In this document: positions 7,841 through 16,694 of the stretch, piece after piece
Numbering within the stretch: position 1 is the stretch's first letter
How the letters are laid out: every line of letters begins with the position of its first letter
Assembly: GCF_016907655.1 (NCBI RefSeq)
Contig: NZ_JAFBCL010000001.1
Coordinates: 4,188,001-4,252,000 of the forward strand
Length of the DNA stretch: 64,000 nt
From: Saccharothrix algeriensis
GTDB lineage: Bacteria; Actinomycetota; Actinomycetes; Mycobacteriales; Pseudonocardiaceae
Direction of reading: 5' to 3'
Translations under genes and position numbers: made by a program
The notes under the pieces: model-generated
Told to the model about the DNA's origin: nothing
Seen by the model: only the letters and a program-made list of their open reading frames with translations
Database searches by the model: none

Positions 7841-8434
7841 TTAAGCGCGGAGCTTGGCGTACCAAGCGGTGCACTCTTCGTAGGACGGCAGCAGGCCGGC
7901 GGCGCGTGCTTCCTCCAATGTCGGGGCGGCGGCATCGCGCGGTGACAGCAAAGGGGTGATGTCGGTGGGCCACGGCAGGTCCAACGACAGCGGGTTGATC
8001 GTGCGTTCGGCTTTGGGGTTGTAGCCCTCCGAGCACAGGTACGACGTGGCGCTGCCGTCCTCCAGCGCCATCAGCGCGTGCCCGACGCCCTCCGGCACGT
8101 ACACCGCGTTGAACTTCTCCGGCGACAGCTCGACCGCGTCCCACGCGCCGAACGTCGGCGAGCCCACCCGGATGTCCACCAGCACGTCGAGCAGCCGCCC
8201 GCGCGGGCAGTGCACGTACTTGGCCTGCCCCGGCGGCACGTCCGCGTAGTGCACGCCCCGGACCACGCCGCGCCTGGACTCGCTGTGGTTGGTCTGGGCG
8301 ACCCGCAGCCCGTGCCCGACGGCGTCGGCGAAGGCGCGCTCCTGGAACGGGGCGACGAACATCCCCCGGTCGTCGGGGAACACCGATGGGCTGAATTCGA
8401 AAGAGCCGGGGATTTTCAGTTCGCGTGCCTGCAT
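7841..8434 (-). CDS. dTDP-4-dehydrorhamnose 3,5-epimerase family protein (RmlC-like cupin)
   Basis: The 197-aa protein follows the RmlC pattern along its length: a RGVVRGVHYAD active-site strand with the catalytic His, LVDIRVGSPTFGAWDAVELS, VPEGVGHALMAL, and a Tyr in YLCSEGYNPKAE. Such enzymes epimerise C3 and C5 of 4-keto-6-deoxy nucleotide sugars on the way to rhamnose and related deoxysugars. The residue after HY in the motif is Ala-Asp where Gln is common, so activity on the usual substrate is not certain. No other sugar gene lies nearby. The ATG at 8434 has an AGGG ribosome site and fits the family start; the in-frame GTG at 8443 is too close to that site. Confidence 0.85.
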   Translation of the reverse strand: MQARELKIPGSFEFSPSVFPDDRGMFVAPFQERAFADAVGHGLRVAQTNHSESRRGVVRGVHYADVPPGQAKYVHCPRGRLLDVLVDIRVGSPTFGAWDAVELSPEKFNAVYVPEGVGHALMALEDGSATSYLCSEGYNPKAERTINPLSLDLPWPTDITPLLSPRDAAAPTLEEARAAGLLPSYEECTAWYAKLRA

Positions 8435-8726
8435 GGCGCACACCCTAGAACGCCGAGGTGTCTTGACCGATCCTGCCTGCGGAAACCGACCAGTCGGTGC
8501 AGAAAACCGGACGTACGTTCTGGGAAACCCGCCCTGACCTGCGGAAAGTTGTGTGATCCCCGCCGCAGACAGCGCCCCCGAACGCTGTCATGCTTGCCCG
8601 CACACCGCCCCTCAGGGCCACCGCGCCGACCGCGCGGAACGGCCCGCCGCCAGGCCCCGACGATCCGCGTGACAACGCCGGTCCCGGTGCGCCGCAGCAT
8701 TCGCGCACCGCAGGAGGTAATCCCAA
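8435..8726. other. Divergent intergenic region between the epimerase and malic enzyme genes
   Basis: These 292 bp must hold the promoters of both flanking genes. I see short inverted sequences (ACCGACCAGTCGGT at about 8478-8491) that could be a regulator site, but no convincing hexamer pair. No gene is supported here. Confidence 0.35.
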
Positions 8727-9920
8727 GTGACCGCAGTGAACGACCGCCCCCAACACGACCAGGCCGCCGGCCTGACCGATGACGAGATCTTCCGCGCCCA
8801 CGAGGGCGGCAAGCTCGGCGTGGGCGCCACCGCCTCGCTGGCCGACCCGCGGGCGCTGTCCATCGCCTACACACCGGGCGTGGCCCGGGTCAGCCGCGCG
8901 ATCGCCGAGGACCCCGCGCTGGCCGCGAAGTACACCTGGGCGCACCGGCTGGTGGCCGTGGTCAGCGACGGGACGGCCGTGCTCGGCCTGGGCGACATCG
9001 GCGCGAGCGCGTCGCTGCCGGTCATGGAGGGCAAGGCAGCGCTGTTCAAGACCTTCGGCGGCCTGGACTCGATCCCGCTGGTGCTGGACACCACGGACGT
9101 CGACGAGATCGTGGAGACCCTGGTCCGGCTGCGCCCGTCGTTCGGCGCGGTCAACCTGGAGGACGTCGCCGCGCCGCGCTGCTTCGAGCTGGAGCGGCGG
9201 CTGGTCGAGGCGCTGGACTGCCCCGTCATGCACGACGACCAGCACGGCACCGCCGTGGTGCTGCTGGCCGCGCTGCGCGGCGCGAACACCGTCCTGGGCA
9301 AGGATCTCGCGAGCCAGCGCGTGGTGATCTCCGGCGCGGGCGCGGCCGGCGTGGCGTGCGCGAGGATCCTGGTCGCCGCCGGCGCGGGCGAGGTCACCGT
9401 GGTCGACTCGCGGGGCATCGTGCACGCCGGCCGGGACGGGCTGAACCCGGTGAAGGCGGAGCTCGCCGAGGTCACCAACGCGAGCGGGCTGCGCGGCGGC
9501 ATCGCGGAGGCGCTGCGCGGCGCGGACGTGTTCGTCGGCGTGTCCTCCTCGAAGGTGGGGGAGGAGCTGGTCGCGAGCATGGCCGGTGACGCGATCGTGT
9601 TCGCGCTGTCCAACCCGGACCCGGAAGTTCACCCGGACGTGGCGCGCCGGCACGCGGCGGTCGTCGCGACCGGGCGCAGCGACTTCCCCAACCAGATCAA
9701 CAACGTCCTCGCGTTCCCCGGCATCTTCCGCGGCGCGCTGGACGCGGGCGCCAAGCGGATCACCGAGAACATGAAGCTCGCCGCCGCCGGGGCCATCGCC
9801 GCGGTCGCCGCGGACGACCTCGCGGTGGACCGGATCGTGCCCAGCGCCCTGGACCCCCGGGTCGGTCCCGAAGTGGCCGCCGCCGTGGCCTTGGCAGCTC
9901 GGCAGGACGGAGTAGCCTGA
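8727..9920 (+). CDS. NAD(P)-dependent malic enzyme
   Basis: The 397-aa protein is a short, single-domain bacterial malic enzyme. It has the conserved YTPGVARVSRAI segment with the catalytic Tyr, the Lys of MEGKAALFK, the metal ligands in NLEDVAAPRCFELE and MHDDQHGTAVV, and a nucleotide-binding GAGAAGVACARILV Rossmann motif followed by the acidic VVDSRG strand, which suggests NAD rather than NADP. It oxidatively decarboxylates malate to pyruvate, linking the TCA cycle to gluconeogenesis or lipid supply. There is no phosphotransacetylase domain, unlike MaeB. The GTG start at 8727 follows AGGAGGTAA. A strong hairpin lies downstream at 10048-10086. Confidence 0.93.
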   Translation: MTAVNDRPQHDQAAGLTDDEIFRAHEGGKLGVGATASLADPRALSIAYTPGVARVSRAIAEDPALAAKYTWAHRLVAVVSDGTAVLGLGDIGASASLPVMEGKAALFKTFGGLDSIPLVLDTTDVDEIVETLVRLRPSFGAVNLEDVAAPRCFELERRLVEALDCPVMHDDQHGTAVVLLAALRGANTVLGKDLASQRVVISGAGAAGVACARILVAAGAGEVTVVDSRGIVHAGRDGLNPVKAELAEVTNASGLRGGIAEALRGADVFVGVSSSKVGEELVASMAGDAIVFALSNPDPEVHPDVARRHAAVVATGRSDFPNQINNVLAFPGIFRGALDAGAKRITENMKLAAAGAIAAVAADDLAVDRIVPSALDPRVGPEVAAAVALAARQDGVA

Positions 9921-10047
9921 CCCCCAGTCGGAGTTGGGAGAGCTCCGGCCGCATCCGTCCATTCGGCTCATCGGGAGAACGGAACCACCTCGGCGTTGGT
10001 TCGTTAGCCCGACAAGGGGGTGGGCGATGACGCTCCGAAGCGCTACG

Positions 10048-10086
10048 GTCCCTCTCCTCGGGTGAATATTGCCCGCGGAGAGGGAC
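10048..10086 (+). terminator. Strong hairpin between malic enzyme and the GGDEF-EAL gene
   Basis: A 10-bp stem (10048-10057 with 10077-10086) continues after one mismatch into CGGG/CCCG with a 9-nt AT-rich loop. There is no U tract, as is usual for actinobacterial terminators. It ends 60 nt before the next start codon, so it could end the malic enzyme transcript or act as a leader structure of the downstream gene. Confidence 0.4.
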
Positions 10087-10146
10087 GCCGTATTCGGGTG
10101 CGGTCGGGCCGGTTCATCCCTGCCGTAGACACGGGAAGGTGGGACC

Positions 10147-13100
10147 GTGCCCAAGCGGGTTGGACGCGCTCCGGTGGTGCTCGACCCCGGGCGGCCCACG
10201 GGGCGGCCACCCGTGCTCGACGGCGTCGAACTGCCCGAGGCCCCTTCCCTGCTGTGCGACCCCAAGGGCGAGGTGGTGCGCGCCAACGACGCCGCCGTGG
10301 CGCTCGCGGGCGCGCGGTCCGCCGCGGAGCTCGTCGGCCGGGCGCTGGGCGACCTCCTCGTCGGCGAGCCGCCGGACCTGCGGCTGCGCCGGGCCGACGG
10401 TGCGCTGCTGCCGGTCCGCGCGGTGCGCAACCAGGTGCCCGGCACCAAGCTGCGCGCGGTGCTCCTGGTGGACGTGTCCGACCTGGCCAAGGCCGCCGAC
10501 GAGCTGCGCGACGAGCAGCGCCGGCTGCGCACCGTGCAGCGGGTCGCGCAGATCGGCTCGTGGGAGTACGACCCGACGACCGGCGTCACGGTCTGGTCGG
10601 AGTCGCACTACGAGATGATCGGCGCGCGGCCGGGCGAGGTCGTGCCGGGCGCCCAGGCCGTGCTGGACGTGGTCCACCCCGACGACCACGACATGGTGGC
10701 CCGCTACTGGGCCAACCGGGAGCTGGACGGCAACCCGATCGACATCGTCTACCGCATCGTCCTGCCCTGCGGGGAGCTGCGCTGGATCAGGGGCGTCGCC
10801 GAGTCCAAGCTGCGGGCCGACGGCCGGACCCAGTTCATCACCGGCTACATCCGCGACATCACCGCCCAGCGGCGCGCCGACCGCGCCCTGGAGGTCGAGC
10901 GCGCCCGGCTGCTGGAGGCGCAGCGCATCGCGCGCATCGGCAGCTGGAGCTACGAGGTGGCCACGAAGGCGGTGCACCGCAGCGACGTGCTGCTGGAGAT
11001 GTACGCCGACGTGGGCATCTCGCCGGGCTGCGACCTGCTGTGCGGCGTGCACCGCGAGGACCGGGCGGCGCTGGGCGCGCTGCGCCGGCGGCTGGCGCAC
11101 GCCGAGGAGGGGCGGACCTTCGAGGCGGAGGTGCGCAGCGAGACCGGCGAGCGCGTCTACATCTGCCGCGTCCGCCCCGAGTTCGAGGGCGGGCGGCTGC
11201 ACCGCTTCCACGGCACCGTCCAGGACGTCACCGAGGCGCGGGCGCTGGAGCGGCAGCTGCGCGACGACCGGCGGCGGCTGGCCGACGCGCAGCGGGCGGC
11301 GCAGCTGGGCGTGTGGGAGTGGAACCCCCGGACCGGCGACGTGGTGTGGTCGGACATGCTGTCCGACCTGTTCGGCGTGCCCGTCGCCGAGCACACCCAC
11401 TACGAGACCTACCTCGACCTGGTGCACCCCGACGACCGGGGCTGGGTGGACGAGCTGTGGCGGCAGCTGGCCGTCGACCAGGTTCCGGTCCAGTGCGAGC
11501 ACCGGATACTGCGCCGCGACGGCAAGGTCCGCGTGTTCCGCTGCTACGGCGTGGTGGTCCGCGACCCCGACGGCCGGCCGCTCGCGGTGGGCACCGCGCA
11601 GGACATCACCGAGCAGCGGGCCGCCGAGGCCCGGATGGAGCGCTCCAGCCAGCGCTTCGCCGACCTGGTGTCGCTGACGCCGGTCGGCATCGGCCTGTTC
11701 GACGAGGCCGAGCGGCTGGTGGACGCCAACGACGCGCTGTGCGACCTGCTGGGCATGGACCTGGAGCAGCTGCGCGGCATGACCGCCGAGCAGCTGACCC
11801 ACCCGGACGACAAGGAGGACCGGCTCGACTCGGTGAGCCGGATGGCCCAGGCCGGCGTGGACCGCGTGCACAAGATCCCGCAGCGCATCCTGGTCCGCCC
11901 GGACGGCGAGCAGGTGTACTGCGAGCTGCACATCGCGCTGTCGGTGCAGGACGACGGCCGCCGGTTCTGGCTCACGGTGTTCCAGGACATCACCGAGCGC
12001 CGCCGCGCGTCCGAGGCGCTGCGCCACCAGGCCACGCACGACGAGCTGACCGGCCTGCCGAACCGGGCGCTGGTCAAGGAGCTGCTGACCACCCTGCTGG
12101 GCTCCGAGGACCGCTCGCGGGTGGCGGTGCTGTTCTGCGACATCGACAACTTCAAGCGGGTCAACGACTCCCTGGGCCACGACGCGGGCGACGAGCTGCT
12201 CGTCGCGCTGGCCCGGCGGCTGGAGGGCGGCCTGCCGGAGGGCTGCACGGCCGCGCGCCTGTCCGGTGACGAGTACGTGATCATCTGCGAGAACATCGAC
12301 GAGGTCGGCGGCGTCGACGCGCTGGCCAACAGGGTGGCGGGCCTGCTGCGCACGGCCGTCCCGGTGCACGGGCAGCTGGTGCGGGTGTCGGCGTCGATCG
12401 GCGCGGCGGTGCCCAACGGCTCGCGGGCGACCGGCAACGACCTGCTGCGGTTCGCCGACGCGGCGATGTTCGAGGCGAAGCGGTCGGGCGCGGGGCGGGT
12501 GTCGCTGGCCAGCGCGGCGCTGATCGCGTCGGCGGACCGGCAGGTGCACCTGGAGGGGCAGCTGCGCGAGGCGCTGGCCAACGACGGCCTGGCGCTGCAC
12601 TTCCAGCCCGTGGTCGGGGTCGACGGCGTCGTGCAGACCGCCGAGGCGCTGGTGCGCTGGCCGCACCCGGACCGGGGCCTGCTGCCGCCGGACATCTTCC
12701 TGCCCGTCGCGGAGCAGGGCGACCTGCTGCGCGAGCTGGACCGCTGGGTGCTGCGCACGGCGTTGAAGGAGGCTTCGACCTGGCCGGAGCCCAACGGCCG
12801 GCCGGTGTCGGTGGCGGTGAACCTGGCCGGCCTGGTGCCGGGCGACCCGGAGTTCGTCGACATCGTGGCGAACGCCATCGCCGAGGCCGGCACCCCGTGG
12901 GACCGCGTGGTGCTGGAGCTGGTGGAGACGGCGCTGGTGGACCTGCCGTCGCGGGTGCGGCAGTCGATGGACGAGCTGGTGGCGCGCGGCATCAGGTTCG
13001 CCGTGGACGACTTCGGCACCGGCTACTCGTCGCTGGCGCGGCTGAAGGAGCTGCCCGCGCAGATCATCAAGGTGGACCGGCGGTTCGTGTCCGGGGTGGG

Positions 13101-13326
13101 CAACGACTCGTCGGACTTCGCGGTGGCGCGGGCCGTGGTGGACATGGCGCGGGCGATGGGGCGCGAGTGCGTGGCGGAGGGCGTCGAGACGGCGACGCAG
13201 TTCCACGTGCTGCGCGGCGTCGGGGTCGACGCCTACCAGGGCTGGCTGTTCTCGCGCCCGGTGCCGCCCAAGGAGTTCCGCGCCGTGCTGGCGCTCGGCG
13301 CGCTGCACGTCCCCCGGGCCGGCTGA
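10147..13326 (+). CDS. Multi-PAS GGDEF-EAL signalling protein (cyclic di-GMP turnover)
   Basis: This 1059-aa cytoplasmic protein has about five PAS domains (roughly 24-110, 125-240, 255-365, 378-495, 500-620), a GGDEF domain (628-795) and an EAL domain (805-1050). The GGDEF signature is SGDEY (near 703), a tolerated but imperfect form, while the upstream substrate segment FCDIDNFKRVNDSLGHDAGDEL is intact. The EAL domain keeps EAL near 832, the Asn of VAVNLAG, the Glu of LELVETAL, the DDFGTGYSS loop (about 953) with both Asp, and the Lys of IKVDRRFV, so phosphodiesterase activity is likely. No membrane segment is seen, so the PAS array probably senses cytosolic redox, oxygen or ligands. Start is GTG after GGGAAGGTG. 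Confidence 0.93.
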   Translation: MPKRVGRAPVVLDPGRPTGRPPVLDGVELPEAPSLLCDPKGEVVRANDAAVALAGARSAAELVGRALGDLLVGEPPDLRLRRADGALLPVRAVRNQVPGTKLRAVLLVDVSDLAKAADELRDEQRRLRTVQRVAQIGSWEYDPTTGVTVWSESHYEMIGARPGEVVPGAQAVLDVVHPDDHDMVARYWANRELDGNPIDIVYRIVLPCGELRWIRGVAESKLRADGRTQFITGYIRDITAQRRADRALEVERARLLEAQRIARIGSWSYEVATKAVHRSDVLLEMYADVGISPGCDLLCGVHREDRAALGALRRRLAHAEEGRTFEAEVRSETGERVYICRVRPEFEGGRLHRFHGTVQDVTEARALERQLRDDRRRLADAQRAAQLGVWEWNPRTGDVVWSDMLSDLFGVPVAEHTHYETYLDLVHPDDRGWVDELWRQLAVDQVPVQCEHRILRRDGKVRVFRCYGVVVRDPDGRPLAVGTAQDITEQRAAEARMERSSQRFADLVSLTPVGIGLFDEAERLVDANDALCDLLGMDLEQLRGMTAEQLTHPDDKEDRLDSVSRMAQAGVDRVHKIPQRILVRPDGEQVYCELHIALSVQDDGRRFWLTVFQDITERRRASEALRHQATHDELTGLPNRALVKELLTTLLGSEDRSRVAVLFCDIDNFKRVNDSLGHDAGDELLVALARRLEGGLPEGCTAARLSGDEYVIICENIDEVGGVDALANRVAGLLRTAVPVHGQLVRVSASIGAAVPNGSRATGNDLLRFADAAMFEAKRSGAGRVSLASAALIASADRQVHLEGQLREALANDGLALHFQPVVGVDGVVQTAEALVRWPHPDRGLLPPDIFLPVAEQGDLLRELDRWVLRTALKEASTWPEPNGRPVSVAVNLAGLVPGDPEFVDIVANAIAEAGTPWDRVVLELVETALVDLPSRVRQSMDELVARGIRFAVDDFGTGYSSLARLKELPAQIIKVDRRFVSGVGNDSSDFAVARAVVDMARAMGRECVAEGVETATQFHVLRGVGVDAYQGWLFSRPVPPKEFRAVLALGALHVPRAG

Positions 13327-13375
13327 CGCGGCCGGCCCCGCCCGCCGGCCGGGCCGACCGCCGCGCGGGTCCCGG

Positions 13376-14896
13376 TCACCCCGCCGACGCCCGGATCAGG
13401 GGCAGCAGCGCGGCGACCCGGTGCCGGGGCAGGTCGATCAGCCGGTGCTCCAGGTCGTCGTGCTCCCCGATCCGCTCGCGCGCCTCGCGCTTGGTGATCC
13501 GCAGCGCGGTGGTGAGCGCTTCCCGCCACACGTTGCCCAGCTTCCCGTGCGCCCGCAGCAGCACCTCGCGCACGGCCAGGCCGCCGGGGTCCAGGGTGCC
13601 CGCGAGCACCTGGTCCGCCACCACCACGCAGGTCTTCCCGTCCGGGGTGGACCGCAGGAACCGCAGCGCGAACCGGGTGTCCACCAACGACCTCAACCCC
13701 TCCTGCCCGGCGGCGGACGACACGTCCGGGTGGTTGTTGGGCACCAGGGCCGCCATCCGGCCGGGCGAGCACGCCAGCAGGGTCCGCAGCAGCCACGGCC
13801 CGGGATCGCCGGTCAGGTCGACGGCCAGCGACGCCGCGCCCCGGCCGACCGGGTCCGCCCAGCCGGGCGCGCGGGGCTTCGGCGGCGGCGAGGACTCCGG
13901 GCGCGGGGCCAGGTCCACCAGCGCCTGCAACGCCTGCGCGCTCGGCCCGGTCGCCTCCACCGACTGCGGGCCGTGGGTGTAGATCGCGGTCCGGCCGGGG
14001 GTCGCCGACCGGCGCGCGGTGGGGCGGCACACGTACAGGTCGGCGGCGCTGCCGATGGCCTGCGCGCCGTCGAACCGGTGGAACGCGGGCAGGATCGCCT
14101 CGAACACCAGCCCCAGCCGCTGCAGCTCCTGCTGCGCCTTCAGCCCCAGCGCGGGCGTGCGGTCGCTGTACCCGTAGGCCAGCAGCACCCGGCCCCGCCC
14201 GAGGTCGGCCAGGCACTCCACCGCGCGGCCGGCGAACAGGGCCATGCCCTCCGGCGTGTAGGGCGGGTCGCTGAACACCAGGTCCGCCGACTCCAGCAGC
14301 GCGGGCGGCAGGCCGAACCGGAAGTCCGCGTGGAACGTCCGCACGCGCCCGCCGGACCGCTGCTCGACGTACTCCAGCAGCCGGTCGTCCACGTCGACCA
14401 CGACCACCGACACCGCCGGGTTGACCGCGGTCACCGCGAGCGAGGTCAGGTCGTGGTCGCCCAGGCACAGCAGGACGCGCCCGGCCAGGTCGTAGTGCGA
14501 GTCCAGCCACAGCGCCCGCTTCAGCGCCGTCTCGGCGGTCGCCTGCACGTGGTCCAGCGCGGCCAGCGGCGGCGGCACCGCGGCGACGTCGGCGAGCACC
14601 GCCCGCAGGTGCGCCGGGTCGCGCGCCACCAGCGGGTCCGCCGGTTCGGGCTCGGCGGTGAACTCGGCGTACCGCGCCACCCGCGACGGCGCGATCCGGT
14701 GCCGGTCGCCGTCGGTCTCCAGGTCCGCGTCGAGCGCCTTGAGCACGTCCTGCACGGTCCGCCGCGGCACGGCGGGCAGCCGCACCAGCTCCGCCAGGGT
14801 GTGCCAGTCTTCGCCGAGCAGCGTCAGCACCCGCCGCAGCTTGCGCGCGTGCACGCCGTGCGACGCCAGCAGCGCGCGGACTAGTTCGGTGGCCAC
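13376..14896 (-). CDS. Branched-chain polyamine synthase family protein (BpsA-like aminopropyltransferase)
   Basis: The 506-aa protein has an N-terminal winged-helix-like part (about 1-80), then a methyltransferase-fold domain with LCLGDHDLTSLAVTA, the acidic VVVVDVDDRLLEYV strand and the motif FSDPPYTPEGMALF. This combination matches the N4-bis(aminopropyl)spermidine synthase family (PF01861), which moves aminopropyl groups from decarboxylated S-adenosylmethionine onto spermidine in thermophiles. In mesophilic actinobacteria the substrate is not established to my knowledge. The last 150 residues resemble no domain I can name. It is encoded alone, convergent with the GGDEF-EAL gene and divergent from the ABC importer. 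Confidence 0.7.
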   Translation of the reverse strand: MATELVRALLASHGVHARKLRRVLTLLGEDWHTLAELVRLPAVPRRTVQDVLKALDADLETDGDRHRIAPSRVARYAEFTAEPEPADPLVARDPAHLRAVLADVAAVPPPLAALDHVQATAETALKRALWLDSHYDLAGRVLLCLGDHDLTSLAVTAVNPAVSVVVVDVDDRLLEYVEQRSGGRVRTFHADFRFGLPPALLESADLVFSDPPYTPEGMALFAGRAVECLADLGRGRVLLAYGYSDRTPALGLKAQQELQRLGLVFEAILPAFHRFDGAQAIGSAADLYVCRPTARRSATPGRTAIYTHGPQSVEATGPSAQALQALVDLAPRPESSPPPKPRAPGWADPVGRGAASLAVDLTGDPGPWLLRTLLACSPGRMAALVPNNHPDVSSAAGQEGLRSLVDTRFALRFLRSTPDGKTCVVVADQVLAGTLDPGGLAVREVLLRAHGKLGNVWREALTTALRITKREARERIGEHDDLEHRLIDLPRHRVAALLPLIRASAG

Positions 14897-15001
14897 AACC
14901 GGTGCAGCCTACTGACCGGATCCTGGAACGCGGTGCCGCGGTCGGGTCGACCGGTTACTGTCGTTCGACGCCTGGCAGCCACGACGGGGGAGGACGACGC
15001 G

Positions 15002-16042
15002 GTGATCGAGTTCCGCGGCGCGACCAAGCGGTTCGACGACGGGACGATCGCGGTGGACGGCTTGGACCTCGTTGTCGAGGCGGGCACCATCACCGTCTTC
15101 GTGGGTCCGTCCGGGTGCGGCAAGACGACGTCGCTGCGCATGGTGAACCGGATGGTCGACCCGACCTCGGGCACCGTGCTGGTGGACGGCCGGGACGTGC
15201 TCGGGGTGGACCCGCCGAAGCTGCGGCTGGGCATCGGTTACGTGATCCAGCAGGCCGGCCTGTTCCCGCACCGCACGGTGCTGGACAACGTGGCGACCGT
15301 GCCGCTGCTGTCGGGCTGGTCCAAGGCCCGGGCCCGGTCGCGCGCGGCGGAGCTGCTGGAGCTGGTGGGGCTGCCCGCCGAGCTGGGCGGGCGCTACCCG
15401 GCGCAGCTGTCCGGCGGCCAGCAGCAGCGCGTCGGCGTGGCGCGCGCGCTGGCCGCCGACCCGCCGGTGCTGCTGATGGACGAGCCGTTCAGCGCGGTCG
15501 ACCCGGTGGTCCGGGAGGGCCTGCAGGACGAGCTGCTGCGGCTGCAGGCCGAGCTGGCCAAGACGATCGTCTTCGTCACCCACGACATCGACGAGGCGGT
15601 GCGCATCGGCGAGAAGGTGGCGGTGTTCCGCGAGGGCGGGGTGCTGGCCCAGTGCGCGCCGCCCGCCGAGCTGCTGGCCCGCCCCGCCGACGACTTCGTG
15701 GCGGGCTTCGTCGGCAGGGACCGCGGCTACCGGGGCCTGTCCTTCGTGGACTCCTCCGGGGTGGAGGTCGGTCCCGTCCGGACGGCGCGCGAGCCCTCGG
15801 CCGCCGGCGAGTGGCAGCTGCTGGTGGACGCCGAGCGGCGGCCGCGGGCCTGGGTCGCGCCGGACGGCTCCGTGGTGCCGGGCGGTTCGCTGCACGCGCG
15901 GGGCGGCGCGGTCCGGGGCGCGCTGGATGCCGCGCTGTCGTCGCCCTCCGGCCTGGGCGTGGTCGTGGACGCCGAGGGCCGGCTCGCCGGCGTGGTGGAG
16001 GCGCACCAGGTGCTCGACGCGATCGCGAGCCGCCGTGGGTGA
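15002..16042 (+). CDS. Osmoprotectant/glycine betaine-type ABC importer, ATP-binding subunit
   Basis: The 346-aa protein has Walker A GPSGCGKTT, the Q-loop in YVIQQAGLFPH, the signature LSGGQQQRVGVARAL, Walker B LLMDEPFSAVDP and the His switch FVTHD. The order and the DPVVREGLQ segment are characteristic of OpuCA/ProV-type quaternary amine importers. The C-terminal 100 residues contain a degenerate CBS-like region (GVVVDAEGRLAGVVEAHQVLDAI), which in this family senses ionic strength. GTG at 15002 follows GGGGGAGG. It is first of four overlapping genes, importing glycine betaine, choline or a related osmolyte. An upstream extension to 14933 lacks support. Confidence 0.9.
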   Translation: MIEFRGATKRFDDGTIAVDGLDLVVEAGTITVFVGPSGCGKTTSLRMVNRMVDPTSGTVLVDGRDVLGVDPPKLRLGIGYVIQQAGLFPHRTVLDNVATVPLLSGWSKARARSRAAELLELVGLPAELGGRYPAQLSGGQQQRVGVARALAADPPVLLMDEPFSAVDPVVREGLQDELLRLQAELAKTIVFVTHDIDEAVRIGEKVAVFREGGVLAQCAPPAELLARPADDFVAGFVGRDRGYRGLSFVDSSGVEVGPVRTAREPSAAGEWQLLVDAERRPRAWVAPDGSVVPGGSLHARGGAVRGALDAALSSPSGLGVVVDAEGRLAGVVEAHQVLDAIASRRG

Positions 16043-16694
16043 CCTCGGCCACTACCTCGGCGACGCCGGCACCCGCTCGGCGCTGCTGTCGATGCTGCTC
16101 GACCACGTCTACCTGTCGCTGGCGCCGCTGGCCGCGTCGGTGGTGCTGGCCGTCGTGCTGGGGCAGGCGTGCCACCGGTACCGGTGGCTGAACCGCGTGC
16201 TGGTCGGCACCGCCAACGTGCTCTACACGATCCCGTCGCTGGCGCTGTTCGCGATCATCCCGGCGGTGATCGGCACGCAGGTGCTCGACCCGGTCAACGT
16301 GGTCGTCGCGCTCACCCTCTACACCACGGCGCTGCTGGTGCGCCCGGTGGCGGAGGCGCTGGGCGCGGTGCCCGAGCACGTGCGCGCCGCCGCGACCGCG
16401 ATGGGCTTCCGGCCGTGGCGGCGGTTCCTGACCGTCGAGCTGCCGCTGGCCGTGCCGGTGCTGGCCGCCGGCGTGCGGGTCGGCTCGGTCAGCAACATCA
16501 GCCTGGTCAGCGTGGGCGCGCTGATCGGCACCGGCGGCCTCGGCGTGCTGTTCACCGACGGCTTCCGGCAGCGCTACCTGGCGCCGATCATCGTCGGCGT
16601 CGTGCTGACGCTGCTGCTGGCGCTGGTGGTGGACGTGGTGCTGGTGGCGCTGCGCAACGCGCTGACCCCGTGGACGAGGGCGGGCCGGTCGTGA
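16035..16694 (+). CDS. Osmoprotectant-type ABC importer permease 1
   Basis: The 219-aa membrane protein has about five or six hydrophobic spans and the permease coupling loop EHVRAAATAMGFRPWRRFLTVELPLA, which contacts the ATPase. The NVLYTIPSLALFAIIP region is typical of OpuCB-type permeases. The GTG start at 16035 lies 8 nt inside the 3' end of the ATPase gene. It pairs with the next gene as a heteromeric translocator. Confidence 0.88.
   Translation: MGDLGHYLGDAGTRSALLSMLLDHVYLSLAPLAASVVLAVVLGQACHRYRWLNRVLVGTANVLYTIPSLALFAIIPAVIGTQVLDPVNVVVALTLYTTALLVRPVAEALGAVPEHVRAAATAMGFRPWRRFLTVELPLAVPVLAAGVRVGSVSNISLVSVGALIGTGGLGVLFTDGFRQRYLAPIIVGVVLTLLLALVVDVVLVALRNALTPWTRAGRS

Noticed and set aside
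7411..7959. Frame across palindromic element copy 1 resembling one at 61913-62626 in copy 3 (shared KESSPDRQAAKE and CKRKACLHPP)
   Set aside because: The protein similarity follows from DNA similarity of the repeats; the frame crosses both arms of a perfect palindrome and is broken in copy 2.
7841..8434. Deoxysugar biosynthesis cluster around the RmlC-like gene
   Set aside because: No nucleotidyltransferase, dehydratase or glycosyltransferase gene lies within the window.
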